64,000 bases of DNA, from the NCBI RefSeq assembly GCF_031157255.1, contig NZ_JAVIFX010000004.1, forward strand, positions 1-64,000, given 5' to 3'. This document shows positions 31,015 through 40,607 of this stretch, piece after piece. The notes below the pieces were generated by a model that ran no database searches, was not told the origin of the DNA, and saw nothing but the letters and a program-made list of their open reading frames with translations. Source of the stretch: Bradyrhizobium sp. LHD-71. Lineage in GTDB: Bacteria; Pseudomonadota; Alphaproteobacteria; Rhizobiales; Xanthobacteraceae. Each line of letters opens with the position of its first letter. The stretch's first letter is position 1. A program made the translations under genes and the position numbers.

Positions 31015-31536
31015 TTAACCGGCAAAGCGGCTGAGATCGATCGCCTTCATCCATTCGGTCTCAGGATAGATCAGCAGCGCGCCAATCGCGAGCGCAATGC
31101 CGTAGGGGACGCCGCTCTTCCTATCGTGTAATCGCTGCGCCCATTCCTGCGAGATGAGCGATGCAGGTAAGGGCCATTGTCGGAATTGCAGGAGCAGCAG
31201 CGTCAGAAGCCCGCCGACCAGGGCGGAATAGATAAGGTACATGGTCACGTGCTCGAAGCCGAACCAGAGTGCCGCCGCAGCCGCGAGCTTGGCGTCGCCT
31301 CCACCGATCCAGCCCATCGCGAAAAAGGTAAAGCCGAACGTCAGCACGACTAACGCGGCGACAACGTGCATCGTGATCGCCTGCAAGCTCATGCCACCCA
31401 GAGCGGCCAGCACGATAAAGCCCACGATCAACAACAGTGAAATCCTGTTCGATATCGTCATGGTGAGGAAGTCGCTCACCGCTGCGAATGCCATCAGCGC
31501 CGGAAAGATCAACAGACGCGCGATATCAAGGGTCAT
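31015..31536 (-). CDS. cpaA: Prepilin peptidase CpaA/TadV
   Basis: Inner-membrane aspartic protease of the A24 family that trims Flp prepilin. The 173-residue protein has about six hydrophobic segments. The catalytic pair is Asp22 (AAVSDFLTM) and Asp81 in the GGGDAK motif. The small size without the N-methylating domain is typical of TadV. It lies between the flp pilin gene and cpaB on the same strand. Confidence 0.95.
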   Translation of the reverse strand: MTLDIARLLIFPALMAFAAVSDFLTMTISNRISLLLIVGFIVLAALGGMSLQAITMHVVAALVVLTFGFTFFAMGWIGGGDAKLAAAAALWFGFEHVTMYLIYSALVGGLLTLLLLQFRQWPLPASLISQEWAQRLHDRKSGVPYGIALAIGALLIYPETEWMKAIDLSRFAG

Positions 31537-31670
31537 TTCTGTTCACCGAGGAGCGAGGGCATGATTGGCGCCGTTCGACTATCGATAGGCGCATTTGGTG
31601 AATAATCATAGAATTGCGATCGGCAGGCTGGACGCAGAATCAGCGACGGACGGACGGCGCAAGCAGAAAC

Positions 31671-31700
31671 AAAAAAGGCTTCGGTGACCCGAAGCCTTTT
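31671..31700 (-). terminator. Rho-independent terminator after flp
   Basis: AAAAGGCTTCGG (31673-31684) pairs perfectly with CCGAAGCCTTTT (31689-31700). Read on the minus strand the stem is followed by a T run. It sits 24 bases past the flp stop, so abundant pilin mRNA would stop here with partial read-through to cpaA. Confidence 0.85.
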
Positions 31701-31723
31701 GTCATGCACTGACGTCCGCGAGC

Positions 31724-31897
31724 TTAGTTTTGCGCGTTAAGCCTGGTATTGAGGTCGGTGAAAATACCGAAGAGCGTACCACCGAGCGTTTGCACGATGG
31801 TGATGATCGCAATGCTGATGCCCGCGGCGATGAGGCCGTATTCGATCGCGGTGGCGCCGGACTCGTCCTTCACGAAACGAGCAACAAGGTTCTTCAT
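31724..31897 (-). CDS. flp: Flp family type IVb pilin
   Basis: The ATG with complement 31895-31897 has a good ribosome site (ACGGAG) and gives 57 residues. A short basic leader MKNLVARFVKDESG is cleaved after Gly14. The mature pilin begins ATAIEYGLIAAGISIAI with the conserved Glu and Tyr at mature positions 5 and 6, followed by the hydrophobic helix. This is the major structural subunit of the Tad pilus, used for surface attachment. A longer frame upstream lacks a sensible leader. A strong terminator follows. Confidence 0.96.
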   Translation of the reverse strand: MKNLVARFVKDESGATAIEYGLIAAGISIAIITIVQTLGGTLFGIFTDLNTRLNAQN

Positions 31898-32284
31898 AGA
31901 TGACTCCGTTTGCAACACTTGCTGTTTGAAGCTTTCATTTGGCCTCACGCGGAGCGTTGTCCGGCGACTTGGCCATGGCGGCACCCTAGTGAGGCGGAAT
32001 TGCAGCGCAGTTAATTCGATTGCAGAAAGTCGGCTTTACCGCACCGTTCTTAATCACAGTGAAAGAATCGCTAAACGATCGATCCTGCTTTTTGGGTTGG
32101 CTTGCAGGAAGCTTCTCTGAAGGCCGCAAAGCAAGGCGTGACGATCTCTGTTGACGCAAGATGCTCGCAGAAGGCGATCGTTTGTAGTTCTTTCATCTCT
32201 TAACGGCAGATTCAGCGTCACGGGCGCCGGCGCTTTAACTGCATCGCCATTGCCGGCCAGTCTCGCGTCCCCGGAGTTCAAGTC
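31898..32284. other. Divergent intergenic region, flp and secretin-N gene
   Basis: This 387-bp region has no credible gene. It must hold the flp promoter (minus strand) and that of the secretin-N gene (plus strand). It is locally AT-richer (around 32040-32100) and contains scattered TTAA tetramers but no clear TTAA-N7-TTAA pair. Confidence 0.4.
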
Positions 32285-32803
32285 ATGCCATTGTCGTTGC
32301 GTGCTATGCTGCGCAGTCCCTTGTCCGCGAAAACGATCTCGCTTGGACTCCTCCTCGTCCCTTTGGCCGTGTCATCCCCAGCCGCCGAACAGATCTCCGT
32401 CGTCGTCGATCAGGCCAAACTCATCAAGCTTCCGGAGAACATCGCCACTATCGTCGTCGGCAATCCACTGATCGCCGACGTGTCGCTCCAGTCCGGAGGC
32501 ACAGTAGTGGTGACCGGCAAGGGTTACGGCACCACGAACGTGATGGCGCTGGATCGTCAGGGCAACGTGCTGATCGATCGGACGGTGCAGGTGGAGGGCC
32601 CCACCGACAAGCTCGTCACCGTCTATCGCGGGCTCGACCGCGAATCTTATAGTTGCACGCCAATCTGCCAGCGCCGGATCACACTGGGCGACACGCCAAC
32701 CTATTTCAGCGCAACGCTCAACCAGAGCGGTTCACTGGCAACTCAGGCAACCGGAGCGGCCTCCGCCGATGCATCCGCACAAACGTCCGGACAGGCTCGT
32801 TGA
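32285..32803 (+). CDS. Stand-alone secretin N-terminal domain protein (pilus assembly)
   Basis: The 172-residue exported protein has a signal peptide (basic start, SLGLLLVPLAVSSPAAE) followed by one domain of about 80 residues: VVVDQAKLIKLPENIATIVV, then NPLIADVSLQ, VTGKGYGTTNVMALD. This is the pilus/T3SS secretin N domain (PF13629 type) also seen at the start of CpaC in this window, but no secretin channel domain follows. The C-terminal third has a Cys pair (SCTPICQRR) and a Ser/Thr/Gln/Ala-rich tail. Probably a periplasmic accessory of the Tad secretin. Confidence 0.8.
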   Translation: MPLSLRAMLRSPLSAKTISLGLLLVPLAVSSPAAEQISVVVDQAKLIKLPENIATIVVGNPLIADVSLQSGGTVVVTGKGYGTTNVMALDRQGNVLIDRTVQVEGPTDKLVTVYRGLDRESYSCTPICQRRITLGDTPTYFSATLNQSGSLATQATGAASADASAQTSGQAR

Positions 32804-32918
32804 TTAACGGAAGGTTGGCGCGCTCCTACCGATTGTCGCAATCGGCCGCAAGAAATCAACAATTTGTCTCGTGTATTCTTCATCATGGCGTTCCCGCCCG
32901 TAAGAATTTCGCAAAACG

Positions 32919-33467
32919 ATGCCCGCCCATCCCAGCATCAGCATCGCCGCCTGCGCGCTGCACCGCTTTCGACGTGATCGCAACGGCGTGGCCGCCATCG
33001 AGTTCGCCTTCATCGCCGCGCCGTTCCTGACGCTGATGTTCGCCATCATCGAAACCGCGCTGGCGCTGCTGGCCAGCACGGCGCTGGAGACCGCGACCCA
33101 GGACACGGCGCGGCTGATCATGACCGGTCAGGCGCAGATGAGCGAAATGAGCGCCGCGCAATTCAAGACCAGCCTTTGCACGCGCCTCACCGGGATGATG
33201 GATTGTGAGAACGGCGTCGACGTGGATGTGCAGAGCTCTCAGTCGGTCTCCGACATCAAACTGCAGAAGCCGATCGATGATAACGGGAATTACACCGTCA
33301 CACCCGAATTCAACCCGGGTCGCGCAGGCGACATCGTCGTCGTCCGCACCTTCTACCAGTGGCCGGTATTTGTGCCCGGCCTGGGTTTCAACGCAGGCAA
33401 TCTCAACAACAACAAGCGCCTGCTCGTTGGAGTCGCCACGTTCCGCAACGAACCGGGGCCATTCTAG
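32919..33467 (+). CDS. tadE: TadE-like minor pseudopilin
   Basis: The 182-residue protein has the TadE/TadG N-terminus: a basic leader (ALHRFRRDRNG) and the prepilin-like motif VAAIEFAFIAAPFLTLMFAIIE. Processing by CpaA is expected before VAAIEF. The rest is extracytoplasmic, with a few Cys residues (TSLCTRL, MDCENG). It starts 115 bases past the secretin-N gene and abuts the next gene (stop at 33467, ATG at 33468). Confidence 0.9.
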   Translation: MPAHPSISIAACALHRFRRDRNGVAAIEFAFIAAPFLTLMFAIIETALALLASTALETATQDTARLIMTGQAQMSEMSAAQFKTSLCTRLTGMMDCENGVDVDVQSSQSVSDIKLQKPIDDNGNYTVTPEFNPGRAGDIVVVRTFYQWPVFVPGLGFNAGNLNNNKRLLVGVATFRNEPGPF

Positions 33468-34049
33468 ATGTCGCGGCTCGGACTGTTGCGGCGGGCCCAA
33501 CAGCTTGCGGCCGCGAGGGTGCTTCGCGACAACCGCGGCGTCTCCGCGGTGGAGTTCGCCCTGGTCGCCCCGTTGATGCTTGCGCTGTATTTCGGCGCCG
33601 TCGAGATCACGCAGCGGCTCGAAGTCCAGCGCAAGGTAACACTCACGGCGAGGTCCTTGTCCGACCTCGTCGCGCAGTCGGTCTCGATCAGCAATGCCGA
33701 CATGACCAACATCTTCACTGCGGCGAAGTCGATCATGACACCGCTCCCGGAAGGACCGCTGACGGCCAGGGTCTCGGCCGTCAATGTCAATGCAAGCGGC
33801 GAGGCGACGATCGGCTGGAGCAGCACATATGGAGATATCGCCGCACGCGCGACAGGATCCAGCGCAACAATCCCACCCGGGCTGCGGCTTCCCAACACCC
33901 AGTTGATCTGGAGCGAGATTTCCTACGACTACACGTCGCCCGCAAGCTACTTCGTCGTCGGAACGGTGGAAGAGACCGACCAGTTTTTTGCCCGCCCGCG
34001 CCAATCCAGCACGGTCTGCCGGCCACCGGCGGTCACCACCTGCTCGTAG
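33468..34049 (+). CDS. TadF/TadG-like minor pseudopilin
   Basis: The 193-residue protein has the TadE-like segment RDNRGVSAVEFALVAPLML (about residues 19-37), so it is a minor pseudopilin like its neighbour. The extracytoplasmic part is about 150 residues and Ser/Thr-rich, with a terminal Cys pair (TVCRPPAVTTCS). No von Willebrand domain of full TadG is present, so TadF or a second TadE is the better comparison. Convergent with infA. Confidence 0.85.
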   Translation: MSRLGLLRRAQQLAAARVLRDNRGVSAVEFALVAPLMLALYFGAVEITQRLEVQRKVTLTARSLSDLVAQSVSISNADMTNIFTAAKSIMTPLPEGPLTARVSAVNVNASGEATIGWSSTYGDIAARATGSSATIPPGLRLPNTQLIWSEISYDYTSPASYFVVGTVEETDQFFARPRQSSTVCRPPAVTTCS

Positions 34050-34056
34050 CAACGGC

Positions 34057-34078
34057 GCCCGGCGAATAACCGCCGGGC
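34057..34078. terminator. Hairpin between convergent tad and infA genes
   Basis: GCCCGGCG (34057-34064), six bases AATAAC, CGCCGGGC (34071-34078). The perfect 8-bp stem lies in the 39-bp gap between two convergent genes and may serve both. Confidence 0.5.
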
Positions 34079-34088
34079 TCACATCTTA

Positions 34089-34373
34089 TTAGCGCCGGCG
34101 GAACTGCTGACCGCCACGTTGTGCTCCGGGCGGACGCGGCGCGCTCGCGCGCTCGTCCTTGTGCCGGAAGATCAGACGCCCCTTCTCAAGATCATACGGC
34201 GACATCTCCACGGTCACGCGGTCGCCCGCGAGCGTCTTGATGCGGTTCTTCTTCATCTTGCCGGCAGTGTAGGCGACGATTTCGTGTCCGGCATCGAGCT
34301 GGACGCGATATCGCGCATCGGGGAGGATCTCGGTCACGAGCCCCTCGAATTGGATCAGTTCTTCCTTGGCCAT
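34089..34373 (-). CDS. infA: Translation initiation factor IF-1 (extended C-terminus)
   Basis: The S1-fold protein binds the 30S A-site during initiation. Core features are [42 protein letters not shown] and [16 protein letters not shown]. The usual length is 72 residues. Here 94 residues are present, the last 22 or so being an Arg/Gly/Gln/Pro-rich tail ([15 protein letters not shown]). Such longer second IF-1 copies occur in Bradyrhizobium-like genomes next to RNA helicase genes. It is 26 bases downstream of the helicase gene. Confidence 0.93.
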   Translation of the reverse strand: MAKEELIQFEGLVTEILPDARYRVQLDAGHEIVAYTAGKMKKNRIKTLAGDRVTVEMSPYDLEKGRLIFRHKDERASAPRPPGAQRGGQQFRRR

Positions 34374-34399
34374 CGGTCTCTCCGAATCGTTATCCTATT

Positions 34400-35893
<1,494 letters not shown>

Positions 35894-36323
35894 AAGGTTT
35901 CTTTCTATGAGTCAACACGGGCGCCGGCGCGAGAAGCGTCGGTCGCAAGCGAAGCCTTGTTGATGCCCGCGCGTTTGGAGCATCTGCTTGTGAGCTAGAG
36001 AGGCAGGCCAGAAGCCGGAGGAGCCGAAAGGCGTCGACGGATCAGAACACGCAGCCCGCAGTAACCGGATCAAGTCGCGGTCGGTGTTCATATGCGCCAT
36101 CGCTGCGGTGCTTTCAAGGCATTTCCCATCATGAACCGGCCTCGCGTGACCGGTGAGCCCTGCTGATATTTTATACAATCGCGAAAAAATGAACAACAAA
36201 GCGGCAAAATGCCCAAGTTGAGGCCAATGACGCTGCCGAAAAATTAGGCCCACGGCCCTGCCGGCAAGCGCGTTTATCCAAATATTCTACGCATTATCAA
36301 TGACTTATGCCACATACAAGCCA
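35894..36323. other. Gene-free region between helicase and urtA
   Basis: No credible gene is seen. The helicase leader occupies the left part. The right half (36170-36320) is AT-richer, as expected upstream of a promoter needing a bent or accessible enhancer. TGCCA (36309-36313) and TGGCA (36324-36328) form an inverted repeat overlapping the sigma-54 promoter, but no clear NtrC site was found. Confidence 0.35.
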
Positions 36324-36338
36324 TGGCACAGTTCTTGC
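36324..36338 (+). promoter_or_regulatory. Sigma-54 (RpoN) promoter for the urt operon
   Basis: TGGCAC (36324-36329), five bases, TTGC (36335-36338) reproduces the TGGCAC-N5-TTGC -24/-12 consensus with the invariant GG and GC doublets at correct spacing. It lies 75 bases before the urtA ATG. Urea uptake genes are commonly under NtrC and RpoN when nitrogen is short. Confidence 0.75.
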
Positions 36339-36412
36339 GATTCCCTTAACGCAGGCGGCCGGAAGGGCCGTTTCGCAGGTTCTTTACGTCTGCGTCAGGG
36401 AGATGACATCGC

Positions 36413-37732
36413 ATGCTTACTCAATTGACCTCGGCCATTGCCCGGCCGCTCAGCCGCCGCAAGGCGCTGGCGACCGCGGCCGGCCTCGCCCTCGGCCTGT
36501 CCTTTTTCGGAACCGCCCAGGCCCAGGACACCATCAAGGTCGGCGTCCTGCACTCGCTTTCGGGCACCATGGCCATCAGCGAGACGACGCTGAAGGACAC
36601 GATCCTCTTTCTGATCGAAGAGCAGAACAAGAAGGGCGGCGTGATGGGCAAGAAGCTCGAAGCCGTCGTGGTCGATCCAGCCTCGAACTGGCCGCTGTTT
36701 GCCGAGAAGGCGCGCGAATTGATCACCAAGGAAAAGGTCGCGGTCGTGTTCGGCTGCTGGACCTCGGTGTCGCGCAAGTCCGTGCTGCCGGTATTCAAGG
36801 AGCTGAACTCGATCCTGTTCTATCCCGTCCAGTATGAGGGCGAAGAGTCCGAGCGTAACGTGTTCTACACGGGTGCAGCGCCGAACCAGCAGGCGATCCC
36901 AGCGGTCGACTATCTCGCCAAGGAAGAGAAGGTGCAGCGCTGGGTGCTCGCCGGCACCGACTACGTCTATCCGCGCACGACCAACAAGATCCTCGAGGCC
37001 TACTTGAAGTCGAAGGGCGTCAAGCAGGAAGACATCATGATCAACTACACGCCATTCGGTCACTCCGACTGGCAGACGATCGTCGCCGACATCAAGAAGT
37101 TCGGCTCGGCCGGCAAGAAGACGGCGGTGGTCTCGACCATCAACGGCGACGCCAACGTGCCGTTCTACAAGGAGCTCGGCAACCAGGGCATCAAGGCGAC
37201 CGACATCCCGGTCGTGGCGTTCTCGGTCGGTGAGGAAGAGCTCGCCGGCATCGACACCAAGCCGCTGATCGGTCACCTCGCCGCCTGGAACTACTTCCAG
37301 TCGGTCAAGGATCCTGAGAACGAGAAGTTCATCAAAGCCTGGCAGGCCTACACCAAGAATCCCAAGCGCGTCACCAACGACCCGATGGAAGCGCATGTCA
37401 TCGGCTTCGACATGTGGGTCAAGGCGGTCGAGAAGGCGAAGTCGACCGATCCGGACAAGGTGATCGACGCACTGCCGGGCATCAAGGCCAAGAACCTGAC
37501 CGGTGGCGAATCCGAGATGCTGGCGAACCACCACATCACCAAGCCGGTGCTGATCGGTGAAATCAAGGCCGACGGCCAGTTCGACGTGGTGTGGAAGACA
37601 CCCGGCCTCGTCCCTGGCGACGCCTGGTCGAAGGAGCTCGAGGGCTCGAAGGACCTGATCGGCGACTGGGTCGGCAAGAAGTGCGGCAACTGGAATACCA
37701 AGACCAACAAGTGCGGTGGCCAAGGCTCTTAA
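36413..37732 (+). CDS. urtA: Urea ABC transporter substrate-binding protein
   Basis: The 439-residue periplasmic urea receptor has a Tat-like signal (SRRKALATAAGLALGLSFF, ending AQAQ), then the type I binding fold IKVGVLHSLSGTMAISE (residue 42 on). UrtA-typical segments are VVFGCWTSVSRKSVLPVF, LFYPVQYEGEESERNVFYTG and ISTINGDANVPFYKEL-like TINGDANVPFYKEL. Its promoter is the sigma-54 site 75 bases upstream. A strong hairpin lies between it and urtB. Confidence 0.96.
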   Translation: MLTQLTSAIARPLSRRKALATAAGLALGLSFFGTAQAQDTIKVGVLHSLSGTMAISETTLKDTILFLIEEQNKKGGVMGKKLEAVVVDPASNWPLFAEKARELITKEKVAVVFGCWTSVSRKSVLPVFKELNSILFYPVQYEGEESERNVFYTGAAPNQQAIPAVDYLAKEEKVQRWVLAGTDYVYPRTTNKILEAYLKSKGVKQEDIMINYTPFGHSDWQTIVADIKKFGSAGKKTAVVSTINGDANVPFYKELGNQGIKATDIPVVAFSVGEEELAGIDTKPLIGHLAAWNYFQSVKDPENEKFIKAWQAYTKNPKRVTNDPMEAHVIGFDMWVKAVEKAKSTDPDKVIDALPGIKAKNLTGGESEMLANHHITKPVLIGEIKADGQFDVVWKTPGLVPGDAWSKELEGSKDLIGDWVGKKCGNWNTKTNKCGGQGS

Positions 37733-37783
37733 AAGCGGCTCTTAAATCGCCTGACCTCTCACAAGCTCTCCACGACGAACAAC

Positions 37784-37811
37784 GGGAAGGCGGCGGCATC
37801 GCCGCCTTCCC
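37784..37811 (+). other. 12-bp perfect hairpin between urtA and urtB
   Basis: GGGAAGGCGGCG (37784-37795), loop GCAT, CGCCGCCTTCCC (37800-37811). It lies in the 104-bp gap and is not followed by a T run. It probably stabilises the urtA 3' end after processing, so that the binding protein is made in excess over the membrane subunits. Confidence 0.7.
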
Positions 37812-37836
37812 TCACAACCTCTGCCGGGGTGGTTTC

Positions 37837-39450
37837 GTGTTCTCTTCACTGATCAGACGCGCTTGCGCGGCAGTTATTTTCTGCCTGCTCGCCATCGCAT
37901 TCACCGCGCCTGCCGCTGCCGGTCCTTTCGAGGACGCGGTGGCGCAGTTCGCAAACGATTCCTTTTCGGACACGGAAGCTGCCATCAGCGCCGTGGCGGC
38001 AAGCGGCAACGCCCGCGCGCTGCCGATCGTCCAGGCGCTGCAGGATGGCCGTCTGGTCGCCGATCCGGCCACCAAAAAGGTCTACATCAAGGAAAACGAC
38101 GGCAAGGTCAGCGACGCTGTCACCGGGCAAGCCGTCGCACCGTCGTTCGCCAATCTCGGCAACGTGCGCCTCAACAATCGGTTGCGGCGATCGGTCGAAG
38201 CCGCCATCGGCGGATTGACGCTGTTGTCTGCCGATCCGGCGCGGCGGCTGCAGGCGGCGCAATCCGTTTTCAGATCGCGCGATGCTGCCGCGTTGGCTAC
38301 CATCGAAGGCGCGCTGGAGAAAGAAACCGATGCGTCCGTCAGGCGTGCCTTCACGCAGGCTCGCGCGGCGATCCTGCTGGCTGCGCCTGATGCGCCGGAG
38401 GCAAGTCGCATCGAAGCCATCGCCGCGATCCGTGACCGCGGCGACCAGGATGCGCTGGCGCTGCTGACAGGCGTCGCAGCCGATCCGTCGCCGCGGGTGG
38501 CGCAGACCGCACAGGCGGCAATCTCGTCGGTGCAGAGCCGGCTCGCGATGTGGTCAGCGGCGCAGAACGCCTGGTACGGCATCTCGCTCGGCTCGGTGCT
38601 GCTGCTTGCGGCCATCGGTCTCGCCATCACCTTCGGTGTGATGGGCGTCATCAACATGGCGCATGGCGAGATGGTCATGCTCGGTGCCTACACCACGTTT
38701 GTCGTGCAGGAGGTAATCCGCTCGAGCTATCCCGGGCTGTTCGACTATTCGCTGCTGATCGCGCTGCCGCTGGCGTTCCTGGTGGCAGGCCTGATCGGCG
38801 TCGCCATCGAGCGCGGCATCATCCGTTTTCTGTACGGCCGGCCGCTTGAAACGCTGCTCGCGACCTGGGGAATCTCGCTGATCCTGCAGCAGGCTGTCCG
38901 CACCGCCTTCGGCCCGACCAATCGCGAGGTCGGCAACCCGTCCTGGATGAGCGGCGCGTTCGAGCTCGGCCAGATCACCATCACCTATAACCGCCTCTGG
39001 ATCGTCGTGTTCACGCTGGCGGTGTTCGCTCTGCTGCTGTTGATGCTTCGCTACACAAGCCTCGGGCTCGAAATGCGCGCTGTCACGCAGAACCGGCGGA
39101 TGGCGGCATCCATGGGCATCGCCACCTCACGGGTGGACGCACTCACCTTCGGTCTCGGCTCCGGCATCGCCGGCATCGCCGGCGTTGCCCTGTCGCAAAT
39201 CGACAATGTCAGCCCGAACCTCGGCCAGAGCTATATCATCGACAGCTTCATGGTGGTGGTGTTCGGCGGCGTCGGCAATCTGTGGGGCACGCTGGTCGGC
39301 GCCTTTACGCTCGGCATCGCCAACAAATTCCTCGAACCTGTCGCCGGCGCCGTGCTGGGCAAGATCGCCATCCTGGTGCTGATCATCCTGTTCATCCAGA
39401 AGCGGCCGCGCGGGTTGTTCGCCCTCAAGGGACGGGCGGTGGAAGCATGA
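37837..39450 (+). CDS. urtB: Urea ABC transporter permease UrtB
   Basis: The GTG at 37837 puts a signal peptide (FSSLIRRACAAVIFCLLAIA, ending PAAAG) at the start. An exported helical domain of about 210 residues follows, typical of UrtB, with HEAT-like Ala-rich repeats. The LivH-type permease core begins near residue 250 (SLGSVLLLAAIGLAITFGVM, VINMAHGEMVMLGAY) and includes the loop NRRMAASMGIATSRVDALTF. 537 residues. The stop overlaps the urtC ATG (ATGA). With UrtC it forms the urea channel. Confidence 0.95.
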   Translation: MFSSLIRRACAAVIFCLLAIAFTAPAAAGPFEDAVAQFANDSFSDTEAAISAVAASGNARALPIVQALQDGRLVADPATKKVYIKENDGKVSDAVTGQAVAPSFANLGNVRLNNRLRRSVEAAIGGLTLLSADPARRLQAAQSVFRSRDAAALATIEGALEKETDASVRRAFTQARAAILLAAPDAPEASRIEAIAAIRDRGDQDALALLTGVAADPSPRVAQTAQAAISSVQSRLAMWSAAQNAWYGISLGSVLLLAAIGLAITFGVMGVINMAHGEMVMLGAYTTFVVQEVIRSSYPGLFDYSLLIALPLAFLVAGLIGVAIERGIIRFLYGRPLETLLATWGISLILQQAVRTAFGPTNREVGNPSWMSGAFELGQITITYNRLWIVVFTLAVFALLLLMLRYTSLGLEMRAVTQNRRMAASMGIATSRVDALTFGLGSGIAGIAGVALSQIDNVSPNLGQSYIIDSFMVVVFGGVGNLWGTLVGAFTLGIANKFLEPVAGAVLGKIAILVLIILFIQKRPRGLFALKGRAVEA

Positions 39451-40601
39451 GTCACCTGCTGATCCGCTCGCTCGACCGCAGCGCGATGGTCTTCCTCGTG
39501 ATCATCGCTGCCGTTGGCATCGTCGTGCCGCTGCTCAATCTCCTGGTGCCACCGACCTCGTTCTTCCATGTGCCGACCTATCTGGTGGCGCTGTTCGGCA
39601 AATATGTCTGCTACGCGCTGCTCGCACTGTCGATCGACCTGATCTGGGGCTATTGCGGCATCCTTTCGCTCGGCCACGGAGCGTTCTTCGCGCTCGGCGG
39701 CTATGCGATGGGTATGTACCTGATGCGGCAGATCGGAGGTCGCGGCGTGTACGGCAACCCGCTGCTGCCGGACTTCATGGTGTTCCTGAACTATCAGTCG
39801 CTGCCTTGGTACTGGCACGGCTTCGACATGTTCTGGTTCGCCGCCTTGATGGTGCTGCTGGTGCCAGGCCTGCTCGCCTTCGGCTTCGGCTGGCTGGCGT
39901 TCCGCTCGCGCGTCACCGGCGTCTACCTGTCGATCATCACCCAGGCGATGACCTATGCGCTGCTGCTCGCCTTCTTCCGCAACGACTTCGGCTTCGGCGG
40001 CAACAACGGCCTCACCGACTTCAAGGACATCCTCGGCTTCAACGTCCAGGCGCAGGGCACACGGGCGGCGCTGTTCGTCCTGAGCTGTATCGCGCTGGTG
40101 ATCGGCTTCCTGATCTGCCGCGCCATCGTCACCTCGAAACTCGGCAAGGTGCTGCTCGCCATCCGCGACGCGGAATCGCGCACGCGCTTCCTTGGCTATC
40201 GCGTGGAATCCTACAAGCTGTTCGTGTTCACGCTGTCGGCCTGCATGGCCGGCGTCGCCGGCGCGCTGTACGTGCCGCAAGTGGGGATCATCAATCCGAG
40301 CGAGTTCGCGCCGGCCAATTCGATCGAGGCCGTGATCTGGGTCGCCGTCGGCGGGCGTGGCACGCTGACGGGCGCCGTGCTCGGCGCGGTGCTGGTCAAC
40401 TACGCCAAGACCGTGTTCACCTCCGGCGTGCTGGCGCCTTACTGGCTGTTCATGCTCGGCGCGCTGTTCGTGCTTGTCACGCTGCTGATGCCGCGCGGCA
40501 TCATCGGCACGCTGCAGCAGTGGTGGGAGCCTTGGCGCGCCCAGCGTGCCGAAGCCAGGTCAGCACCGGCGACGCCGGCCGCACAAGCACCGGCGGAGTG
40601 A
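39447..40601 (+). CDS. urtC: Urea ABC transporter permease UrtC
   Basis: The 384-residue LivM-type permease overlaps the urtB stop by four bases, which fixes the start (ATGAGTCACC). Typical blocks are LSIDLIWGYCGILSLGHGAF near residue 55, FGGNNGLTDFKDILGF near 182 and SRTRFLGYRVESYKLFVFT. About nine membrane segments. The last 20 residues are Ala/Pro-rich. It lies seven bases before urtD. Confidence 0.95.
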   Translation: MSHLLIRSLDRSAMVFLVIIAAVGIVVPLLNLLVPPTSFFHVPTYLVALFGKYVCYALLALSIDLIWGYCGILSLGHGAFFALGGYAMGMYLMRQIGGRGVYGNPLLPDFMVFLNYQSLPWYWHGFDMFWFAALMVLLVPGLLAFGFGWLAFRSRVTGVYLSIITQAMTYALLLAFFRNDFGFGGNNGLTDFKDILGFNVQAQGTRAALFVLSCIALVIGFLICRAIVTSKLGKVLLAIRDAESRTRFLGYRVESYKLFVFTLSACMAGVAGALYVPQVGIINPSEFAPANSIEAVIWVAVGGRGTLTGAVLGAVLVNYAKTVFTSGVLAPYWLFMLGALFVLVTLLMPRGIIGTLQQWWEPWRAQRAEARSAPATPAAQAPAE

Positions 40602-40607
40602 CCGATC

